From contig LNKV01000093.1 in assembly GCA_001465935.1 (NCBI GenBank), positions 23,037 to 67,334 on the forward strand: a DNA stretch of 44,298 bases. Direction: 5' to 3'. The stretch's first letter is position 1; every line of letters begins with the position of its first letter. Origin of the DNA: Clarireedia homoeocarpa (lineage: Eukaryota; Ascomycota; Leotiomycetes; Helotiales; Rutstroemiaceae). The translations under genes and the position numbers were made by a program. A model generated the notes under the pieces. It did no database searches. It was not told where the DNA came from and saw nothing but the letters and a program-made list of their open reading frames with translations. Positions 1 to 8,364 of this stretch are shown here, in pieces.

Positions 1-299
1 TTTTTCTTCGTAATATCTCTTTTAAACCAACAACAACAAAAAGTACTCATATTTAGAGTTAGTAATATGTTCGTCACACTATTCATCTTCATACAGCGAC
101 CCATTAGTCTCGAAATTCATCCAATTTCATTGGTCTGTCTCGGCACACAGGGAGTCTCGCTACACAGGGAGTGACGTTATATTTATTTTGGTAGATTCTA
201 TCAACAAGGATAGTTTCATCGAATCATATCGTCAATATTCTACAATACTGGAGAATTATATCAAATAACCGGGGTATACATATTAACCTTTATTATGCC

Positions 300-731
300 T
301 GCTACGAAGTACTATCCATCCGACGACCCACATTATATACCGAGCATCGGAGGTGCACTACTTTACTTTTGTGACACCCATACAATTTTCGTGAACAATA
401 ATGAACAAGGACATCATAATCATTAAAATTAAAATTATGATAGACCAACATTTGAGGATATACTTTTTTTTGACACTTCGTAATGGACACCCTTGAGATC
501 CAAATTGGCCCAGCTATTCCTCACCAAATATTCGATACTCTTGCAGCTCTTGAAGCCTATATTGATCAACATGGCCTTACCTATACTATAGCTGGAGCAA
601 GATTTTGTACTTCATTTGGAATCGCGGTCAATTATCTTGGTTAACCTTAAATTTTCTTTATCTCCGATGTTCGATGCAAAAATGTGGGCCGTCGGATGGA
701 TAGAAAAAACCATCGGACGTTGAGTAAAACC
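300..731. mobile_element. Decayed long-TIR DNA transposon (copy 1)
   Basis: The left arm (about 308-360) and the right arm (about 660-731) are inverted relatives of each other. Both match the arms of the better copy at 40731-41345, sharing the cores ATCCATCCGACGACCCACAT and CATCGGAGGT. The outermost 30 bases of the left arm have decayed. The sequence just inside the left arm (TGTGACAYCCATACAATTTT) is also shared between copies. The superfamily is not settled. A MULE affiliation is suggested only by the short reading frame inside (483-644). Confidence 0.7.
483..644 (+). pseudogene. Possible MULE transposase N-terminus remnant
   Basis: This is a 53-codon frame inside the decayed TIR element. 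It carries a stretch of the type FDTLAALEAYIDQHGLTY, which resembles the N-terminal 'F.sle.l..yin.ha...gy' pattern of fungal MULE/FAR1-like transposases. It stops just before the right TIR, so no DDE domain is present. The resemblance is by eye and short. It could equally be chance coding potential in a MITE interior. Confidence 0.3.
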
Positions 732-757
732 CTAGTTATATGATAATCCTTGGCAGC

Positions 758-1738
758 CTATTGAAGAGGCTGTTTCGCTCTATTACGTTTAGATATCTTT
801 TCTACAAGTGAGCTGCTTTCATCATCACGACTTCGTTTTAGTACATTCTCCGCATCAGCTTTGAGAGCTGTGCCATCTGCTACGCCACGGTCGCCAGTGT
901 CTGCTTTCGCTTTCTTTCTTAGTGGTAAACTATCTTGCTCTCCTATAGGTCTTTTGGATACAACCAAAGGACGCTCTGTGCCATCCCGATGATTGAGTTT
1001 AGATCTCTTTTCTACAAGTGAGCTCCTTTCATCATCACGACTTCGTTTTAGTACATTCTCCGCATCAGCTTTGAGAGCTGTGCAATCTGCTACGCCACGG
1101 TCTTCAGTCTTTGTGCCGGTTATTGGAAACTCGTCATCAAAACTTCGGTTACAGAATTCCTCCACTGACTTGCTACTTTCCTCTATATATGATCTATCTT
1201 TAGCATTTGAGTGCTGATCCTGATCATCGCTTCCCTGTTGTCGATTATATTTAGAGTCATGTTTCCATATGTCGACTGATCGTTCGTCCGATACAGCGAA
1301 GTACTCACAATTCGTTCCAATTGTATATACTTTACTGAGTGTTTCGTCCTCCTGCTGTCTGTGCGTTTGATGGAGTTTCCAATCTCTATCGAATTTGTAC
1401 GATGTATTACATGGCATCTCAATCTCAATGCTTGCTGACGCAGGATGGTAAGTACTTACGCAGCGGGCCATAAAGCAGCCCTGCTCGATCGTTTGAGTCT
1501 TGTCTTCACAAAGGTATGTAATCGAGTTGGAAGCACTCCAACTTAATGCACGGATAATCTTTCCTTTCTCAATTTCACGTAAAATAGGTACAAATTGCAG
1601 ATATTCTGTATTTGCCTGACAGATTATAATATTTTCGCCTGCGCAAACAGCAAGATATTTGGAATCGTGAGAAAATGCAATACTGGTGATACTGCAGGGG
1701 AAATAAATCGTATTCCATGGTTTTGGGATAATAATCAT
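758..1738 (-). CDS. WD40-like N-terminal protein with NLS-rich repeats
   Basis: This 326-codon single-exon frame is not recognised as a named gene. Residues about 17-45 (SITSIAFSHDSKYLAVCAG) and 63-80 (IRALSWSASNSITYL) look like WD40 beta-propeller blades. There are far too few blades for a closed propeller, so the protein seems truncated relative to a WD40 parent. The C-terminal half is charged, with an exact 70-residue (210 bp) spaced duplication of the block DRGVADxTALKADAENVL plus KRSRDDExSSLVEKxSK. It contains several basic KRSR / RKKAKA clusters that would act as nuclear localisation signals. The upstream region contains only repeats. It could be a degenerate or newly assembled gene; expression is unproven. 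Confidence 0.5.
   Translation of the reverse strand: MIIIPKPWNTIYFPCSITSIAFSHDSKYLAVCAGENIIICQANTEYLQFVPILREIEKGKIIRALSWSASNSITYLCEDKTQTIEQGCFMARCVSTYHPASASIEIEMPCNTSYKFDRDWKLHQTHRQQEDETLSKVYTIGTNCEYFAVSDERSVDIWKHDSKYNRQQGSDDQDQHSNAKDRSYIEESSKSVEEFCNRSFDDEFPITGTKTEDRGVADCTALKADAENVLKRSRDDERSSLVEKRSKLNHRDGTERPLVVSKRPIGEQDSLPLRKKAKADTGDRGVADGTALKADAENVLKRSRDDESSSLVEKISKRNRAKQPLQ
787..1103. repeat. 210 bp spaced direct duplication inside the WD40-like gene
   Basis: A block of about 100 bp at about 790-892 recurs at about 1000-1102 with only a few differences (for example the shared TTCTACAAGTGAGCT at 800 and 1010). The offset is 210 bp, a multiple of three, so the reading frame is kept and the protein gains a second copy of the 35-residue charged block. 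Confidence 0.85.
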
Positions 1739-2160
1739 AATGCTTAGGATCAGCTGTTATTTTGTTGTTATATTCAGTAGTGCTGTTGTGGTTCCGGCAG
1801 CAGCAGCTACATGTATATTTATCAGATAGATAAATAGGATTTACCACTAAAATTAGATTCTTATTTGTGGAAAAGGATATATCGATCGGGCGTTTTTCAG
1901 GAAGATAGAAGTCGTAAATAGCAATGATAACGAAGTCTAAAAAGGGTTACAACCCCTGACTATCATTGGGCAAGCATTATTGATGACCTTTAGACTAGAA
2001 AGCTAGATGCTTTTAGGTTTTTGATGATAAGCCGCAATTATTTCTTTATATAACCCTGAATAACCTGTTCGCTCTACTGCTAGTAATGTAGAGCAATGAG
2101 CAGCAATGCAATAGAATTCTTTCAGCAGATACTGTATTATTATAAGAATATATACAGTAT
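1739..2160. other. Gene-free stretch
   Basis: I see no gene. This is the upstream side of the minus-strand WD40-like gene and the left flank of the retroposon insertion. Open frames here are short and lack recognisable motifs. Confidence 0.5.
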
Positions 2161-2581
2161 TAGTAAGTGGGTGGGCACCGAAAATCTGACAGTGAACCGA
2201 ACCGGCGAAGTGGCAGGGTTCGAAGCTCTGGCCCCTCAACCAGGCCTTGCCCACCTGGATTCCACCTCGTGGCCTTACTTCCCACGATTCAAGAATAAGT
2301 ACGCTCTTCTCTCTAGGGAGTGGTTAGAGGGCATGGAGAATAACTTCTATCCATGTAAAATATATAGCAGTCGTACAGCGCTGACCAGCGCTCAAAAATA
2401 GGGATGCTAGCCAGCAATTTGAAGGCAAAAAATCGTGTACCTAGTCAAGAATCAGAGCACAACGTTGAAGGAAGGGGTTTTAGTCCGGCAGTTGGTTTTC
2501 TCCTCTTCTGGCCAGAAACATGTATTTAGAGAAGCTCCTCATAGCATTTGGCTGATAGGCGTAAGAATAAATCAATCAATC
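2161..2581 (+). mobile_element. Non-LTR retroposon (SINE or 5'-truncated LINE) with 14 bp TSD
   Basis: A 421 bp insertion is flanked by perfect 14 bp direct repeats AATATATACAGTAT at 2147-2160 and 2582-2595. Its 3' end carries the short tandem tail ATAAATCAATCAATCAAT. A long variable TSD plus a simple-repeat tail is the signature of target-primed reverse transcription. The body has no reverse transcriptase. The interior contains CAGGGTTCGAAGCTCTGG, partly reminiscent of a tRNA B box, so a SINE origin is possible, but a truncated LINE 3' end fits equally well. Confidence 0.8.
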
Positions 2582-2595
2582 AATATATACAGTAT

Positions 2596-3654
2596 CACGT
2601 TAGATGTTAAATTTTACAAATTATCTTGAACATGTTATACCGCTCTTATTTAAACGCACTACTATGGTTGTTTTATTCAAAAGTCGAAAAGATCTAATAC
2701 TTTGCTTTTCTTTGACTTCCCTTTCATCTCCTCGCAATTTTCCTGATTTTGTCTGCGTATAACCCCGAATGACCGTTTAGCTACGTATACTGAAGCGAAG
2801 CAGGATATCTCACGCTAGCCCTAACAGTCAGTAGCCGCAGATACTCTCTACTCAAGTTTATAAGAAAAACTTAGTTTTCTTATTACTTTACAGTATTATA
2901 AAACTTATAAGTATCTAAAACTCGTATCTGTTTAGCTGTTAATTGCAATTAAATGCGCCTATGTTTATAATTGACAACTTTTGCGTAAGCCTCAAGTGTT
3001 GCTGTAACCAGAATCGGGAGTCGTCCGCACAGCCTCTAGAAACACGATACTATACAAATATGATTCTAGCTAGCGCCGAGAGAAGGCCAGATGTTTGTAC
3101 AGTTTCCATCTCGCGGATTGATAACCTCATTGTGTTCTTTTTTTACTTTATGGATTGAGATGCTATGTTGCAAGGGAGGTTTCTTTACTTCTCTAGTTGT
3201 CTAGTGGATTATATGTTACTGAGAGTTTCTTTAGCGCTTTCTCTGGATTATCTCAGTCTTCTCCCAGTCCGCCTTCATTATTGCTCAGTGGAATACCATC
3301 GGTGGAGCTTTGAGCCTAGAGATGAGCTTATGCCATGCTACTCTTTTGTAGAGTATTGAATTGTCTTTTGCACCTACAAAACTTCACCCTGCTTTATTTC
3401 TCTTGATCTAATTCAGTACCACTCCAAGACTACAAGTCGAACAGGTCTACGTTTACGATGGATCGAAGACATTCATAGAGTTCGAAATTATTTCCAGGAA
3501 TTTATATAAGGTCACTTTTCTTCTACCAGTTACCACTATCCCATTCTCACACATACCCCTTTTCTCTGATCTTGCAAACTATCTTCCACAAGAATATTTC
3601 ATGCAATAACCTATTGCACTTCGCCTCACTACTACACCTCTCTCTTCACTACAC
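2596..3654. other. Gene-free stretch
   Basis: Only short frames (about 60-70 codons) without motifs occur here. The last 250 bases before the solo LTR are pyrimidine-rich (many CTCACTACACC-type runs). Confidence 0.5.
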
Positions 3655-3659
3655 CTTAC

Positions 3660-3907
3660 TGTCGGATTAAAGTGAATCCATTCCGTACTCGTACGGGGTG
3701 GCAATAAGGAAGTGATCCGATGTTCAGTACGGGAGAACATAGTGTATAGAGAACTTAGTATACGGGACCCTTTATTGTATTAGGAGAACTTGAATACATA
3801 GAGAGTATATATCTACTACTTAGTTAGAAGAATGAGACACAATTCAACCTAGCACATCGCACCCATATATGTGATACGGTGGTGCTACAAATCGAATCTC
3901 ACCAACA
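3660..3907. mobile_element. Solo LTR with 5 bp TSD
   Basis: This 248 bp unit starts TGTCGGATTAAAGTG and ends CTCACCAACA, giving the imperfect inverted ends TGTCGG/CCAACA typical of LTRs. It is flanked by the 5 bp duplication CTTAC at 3655-3659 and 3908-3912. Removing it restores a continuous pyrimidine-rich host sequence. No internal gag-pol is present nearby, so it is a solo LTR left by homologous recombination. The terminal style is copia-like, but the family is unassigned. Confidence 0.85.
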
Positions 3908-3912
3908 CTTAC

Positions 3913-5359
3913 CTCACCACCTCACTCACTACGCCTGACTCCACTACCAAGTACCGAGTGTCCAGCACGACGCACTCTCTTTCCAACCGTTCGGTCATTT
4001 AGTTTCGTGCTCTTTATATAAAGCTCCTCGGATGGTCGCACGCATAACCTCCATGCCACTGAAACCTCATACACCTCGATCCTTCGTCCTCTAAGCCTTC
4101 ATCCCGGCCACATACCAGGACCAGTCCCGCATTATTTGAGATTTTTAAAAGAGCATTACTTTACAACATTTCAGTGCTATAATTCCGGCTTAGAAGCAGT
4201 TATCCTATCTCTACCTAGTCTATTCGGTTGACTTCTTCATGCCCTCAAACTGGCCTCCAGCTCTCTGTGTCCGGCCGACTTGTAATAGGTACTCACTACT
4301 AATATTTAATATTAAATCAGCAATTACAAGCTAATGAAATAGTCCTTACACGACCTGAAATTGGGCCTGCTTAGACCAACATAGAGGGGTAGTAGCATCT
4401 AGAGCGTCCAAGAGGTCATAACTGAAGCAAACCGTTGATACTCGACATCGCAGGACTTGGTACACTACAAAACTCCTGATATTCGACGAGCAATTTTAAT
4501 GGCAAAACCGCTTTCCCAGTTTCCTCCAATGGGCGGGGTAAAAGGCCTGCAGCTTCATCGGGGCAATATAACCCGATGGAATCATCGAAATGTCAGACTC
4601 TAGCGCTGACGTCGAGGGTTCCTCCTTCAAACGTGCTATGATATATCCTTCACGACAGGATGCACACCATCTTAACGCTCCCCTTCCTTCTCTCAACCAC
4701 ATCTTGATTGGGCCGGTTGGAATGATGATGACGTAGAACTCAGTCGCATATTGATGGCAGGATATGAAGCAAATTGTCGGTTCGGATATGCATCCCCTCT
4801 CGGTCAGAAGATTGAAGAGGCAGAATCATTCCCTCAGCCAAGAGTAGAAACAGAAGCAGAACGTGTCAGAAAGGTTTGCTACGGATGTGCTAGCTTTCTG
4901 GCACTTCGCGTTAAGGGAGTATTGTTCTTCAGCATATAATTGCTGACGGATCTCTTCTGGCACGTTACAATGTGTCTCTAAAAATACCGCCTTGTTCTAC
5001 AAACCTTATAAGGCTTTCAAGGTGGCGCGGCCTTAACAGGTCATGCTTTTTGCCAATAGGTCACACCAGCAATGAGATTCCTTGTCGCAGGGAGGACCGG
5101 GACACTGCATAGTCTTATATGCATCCCGCCCAGGTAATACTACCTCGATTTGTCCTTGATTTCAGCGCCGTACTGGTCCAGTCTGGCTACTTATATGATA
5201 CTGTCTTCCTTCCTACCTATGCCCAAGTGACATCCTTCACCCCAGTCCCTGAACAAACGCCGTTTACACATTACTCAATTTCTCTGAACACTCTACTGCT
5301 CATTATTTCAAAGCTATCAAATATTCCTCTCTTTCGACACGTCTAAGCAGAATCAGACA
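3913..5359. other. Gene-free stretch with an unassigned coding-like fragment
   Basis: There is no complete gene. TATATAAAG at about 4015 could be a core promoter, but no intact downstream gene was found. Around 4705-4915 one frame encodes a coding-looking stretch (DWAGWNDDDVELSRIL ... FGYASPLGQKIEEAESF) without a start or a recognised domain. It may be an exon or a gene fragment. Confidence 0.4.
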
Positions 5360-6584
5360 ATGGCAGCTCCATCGACCGAAGGGTACAGGCTCGAATTGGC
5401 TCGAGGTATTTGAATACTTTTTCCCGACATTCCTCTCACAATCTCCCAGCTGTGCTCTTACTCTCTCAAGGCAGACCCTCATCAATCTAACACTCATGCA
5501 CCAAACAGATAGAAGAAGCCCTTGGTACCCGTCCCGTCCTCAGCGGTACGCTTCAAGAAATAACCGAATCGTACGGCACCCTCACCGCGGGCCTCATAGC
5601 AAAAATCGGACCCCCCAACTGCAGCGTTCAAACCCGCGACACGACTACCTCCTCTAGGATCCCCGTTCGCATCTACACCCCCTCAGACTCATCCAATAAT
5701 CCACTTCCTTTGGGAGTCTATTTCCATGGCGGGGGCTGGGTACTTGGGAACCTAGACTCGGAAGATTCGTGGTGTAGATACGTTGCAAAAAACACACCCT
5801 GCGTAATTGTATCGGTAGAGTACCGCCTGAGCCCAACATGGAAGATACCCACTATATTGGAGGATTGTGTTAAGGGGTTTGAATGGGTTTGTTTGGCTCT
5901 CTTTTCCCACCTCCTGCTTTATGTTTCATTTTTGTTGTGGAAAACTCAACTCTAACAATCAAACCCAATTCACACAGGCATGGGAAGAAGCCTCATCGCT
6001 CAACGCAGATCAATCAAGCGTTTTCACCATCGGTAGCTCCGTAGGTGGCGGTCTCGCGCTCATCGTAGCAGATGCGGTGATTGCGAAAGGAAACGCATCG
6101 CATATCCGGGGTATCGTGGCCATCGTGCCCGTAACAGCACATCCCTCTTCAATTCCCGATGCGTATAAGCAGCACTATACGGCTTATGAAGAAAACAAAT
6201 CCGAAGTACCGATTATCGATGCTGGGAGTATGGGTACCTTTTTCGAGGCTGCCGGGGTGGATTTTAAGGATCCGGGAACTTGTAAGTGCTTCTCTTTATT
6301 TTCTTGCTCTTATTATTATAGTGGATGATTGATGATGTAAAGTTCCCACTCTTTCGAAAAACTTGAAGTCATTTCCCCCAACGTATATTAATACGTGTTC
6401 GAAGGATCCGCTGCGTGATGATGGGAAGGTCATGGAGATGATGTTGAAAGACAATGGTGTTAATACTAAGAGCGATTATTATGAGGGGGTGCCGCATTAT
6501 TTCTGGATGTTCCCTGGTATCAAGGGTGGTGAAGAAGTTCTAGCAAATGTATGTGAGGGCGTGAAATTTGTTCTTGGTGCTTGA
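5360..6584 (+). CDS. Alpha/beta hydrolase (HSL-like esterase), exon 1 frame broken
   Basis: Four exons: 5360-5405, 5509-5886, 5978-6281, 6343-6584. Exons 2-4 join in phase and give about 308 residues of an alpha/beta hydrolase-3 (hormone-sensitive-lipase-like) esterase, acting on small carboxylic esters. The oxyanion-hole motif FHGGGW is at about 5722-5739. The nucleophile Ser lies in GSSVGG (TCC at 6038-6040). The acid Asp is in CSKDPLRDDG and the His in GVPHYF near 6494, so the catalytic triad is complete. The third intron uses an acceptor at 6342. Exon 1 is odd. The ATG frame reads MAAPSTEGYRLELAR, but to join exon 2 (IEEALGTRP) it must end in the frame reading NWLE, so a small indel near 5385 is likely. 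It is a near-intact gene with one lesion, or the true first exon lies elsewhere. Confidence 0.8.
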
Positions 6585-6938
6585 GTATTGCGTTAGGTGG
6601 TTCTGGAATACTGGTTCTTCAACAATACGGACTTTTGCTGGCAGGTTGGCTTACAAGATGCTTGCGAATGGTGGACTATATAAATGTCTCCAGAGTAATG
6701 TGTTGCAGATATGTGGAAGTGGAGTAAATATGAGATGTCTTTGCGTCTATTCCCAGCAATAGTCAAAGCAAGTAGTCCCATATGAAAAGGCTCACTGATC
6801 AATATATCTTTATGACGTCAGCCTCCAATTCTAATGTATATAACGACCAAGAGGTATCTGAAAGAGCGGCAGCATTCAATCAATGCAAAACCCAAATTTT
6901 AAAGCTCAAAATCTTTTTTAGCCCTCTCATCAAATAGC

Positions 6939-7061
6939 TTAATAATTGTTCAATCCTTTAGTGATCTCAGACCAAACAACCGCTTTATCCAATGATTGTA
7001 GGACATCTTCTTTCAGATCCTCTGCGTCTTCTACACCACAGCTGATACGAACTAAGTCAGA
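6939..7061 (-). pseudogene. C-terminal fragment of Cys/Met-metabolism PLP enzyme
   Basis: A 40-codon minus-strand stretch reads LVRISCGVEDAEDLKED then VLQSLDKA and stops. This is the conserved C-terminal end of cystathionine synthase / O-acetylhomoserine sulfhydrylase family PLP enzymes (typical pattern 'iRlSvGiEd.edLi.Dl..al'). Nothing upstream on the minus strand (beyond 7061) continues the family, so the lysine-binding core is missing. It is an orphan exon or a transposed gene fragment. Confidence 0.65.
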
Positions 7062-8364
7062 GAGAAAGCGAGACTTTACACCTTGGCATTGGGATTGGGA
7101 TCTGCATTGGGATGGATTGTACATGTGGAAAGGAAAACCACTGGCGCTGACTGAGACCTACGGAGAGTATCGCAGGGATTGACGAACGATGGAGAAAAGG
7201 TTTAAATGTTTAAATACTCGCATGTGACTATATTCAAACGATTTTCCACTGGTACTCACTACTTCTCTATGATATCTCTTATATAGCCAGCTGAGTTTTT
7301 TTTATCGAGGAACCTTAAGTCACGTTTGTCGGTGTGTAATCTGCGGCTGTTATAACAACCACCTCCGTTCGATAACTTCACAACTTCCAACAGCTCATCC
7401 TTCTTAAATACACCCTCTCTGCCTCTATCTATCCTATCTTACATCATACGACCACGATACCCTTCTCCCAAGTATTGAACCTTCTTCCCATATGGACCCA
7501 CAAATCATCTACCGTCTCTCCAAGTATAATATCAAGCCCAACCGATTCTAGATATCCCAGTCCTTCAATCACCTTATCTTCCTTCTATCTCTGTGCAGCT
7601 TAGTAAATAGGTTGTAGGTTAGTTGAAGATTAGTTGAAAATCCCAGTTTCGTAGCTTAAATCTAGTCCTTTTGCCTGCAAATATAAAACTAGCTGGGCTT
7701 AATATTATGGTTGGAGAGATGGAAGATGGATTATAGGTTTACATAGATGAAGGCAGTTCCACATCTTGCAGTGGTATATCGCGGTTATATAATATAGGAT
7801 ATAATAGTGATATATAGGGGTTGTTTAAGAAGGAGGAGGTATTGTAGGTTATAGTATCATCAAATAAAGGTAATATAGATCGTCGAGTAGAGGCCTTGTA
7901 TTATTAGCCTCAATCAAAGGAGGGCATATAGATATGAAGATAGTAGAGGTAGATATCTATAGTATTATCTATTGTCTTAGTTAAAGTTAGTGATAAAGTT
8001 TAGAGGATACTATAGTATTTGTTTTTCCCATGAGGTGAAACGGAACTAAATTACGAACCTAACCTAGTGGATAAGTGACCTATAAACTGATTGATGACGT
8101 AAAATCCTCCCAAAACCAAATAGCTACTCAAATGAAGTATACCAATCTTTTCTCAGTCTGTACATTTCCATCACAGCAGTGCTTAGCGGTAGTTCAGACT
8201 TCTGAGAGGACAATACAGACCCTGAATAGGTGCTTGACAATTAAATAAGTGAGCACCGGTGATATGCCTTCAGCGTCTGGGTTGATGCTGATGGTAGACC
8301 TGGTCTCTGCCCTGAGTAAAGTAGCATTAGGTGCGGCAGAAGTAGAGGTGGTCGAGCGGGACTT
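7062..8364. other. Gene-free stretch with cytosine-poor tract
   Basis: No gene. From about 7600 to 8030 the + strand is strikingly poor in C and rich in TAG/TATA-like trinucleotides, as expected of an old, mutated repeat. No TIR or LTR ends could be placed. Confidence 0.45.

Noticed and set aside
302..490. 62-codon minus-strand frame
   Set aside because: It lies across the TIR of a decayed transposon and has no motif; it is a by-product of the element sequence.
2210..2235. tRNA B-box-like word GGTTCGAAGCTC
   Set aside because: No A box at proper distance and no cloverleaf could be drawn; not called as a tRNA gene.
2096..2401. 101-codon + frame
   Set aside because: It crosses the TSD and 5' end of the retroposon, so it mixes host and element sequence; not a gene.
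4496..4939. Coding-like fragments on both strands
   Set aside because: One + frame looks coding, but there is no start, splice partner or recognised domain; kept only as a note in the gene-free stretch.
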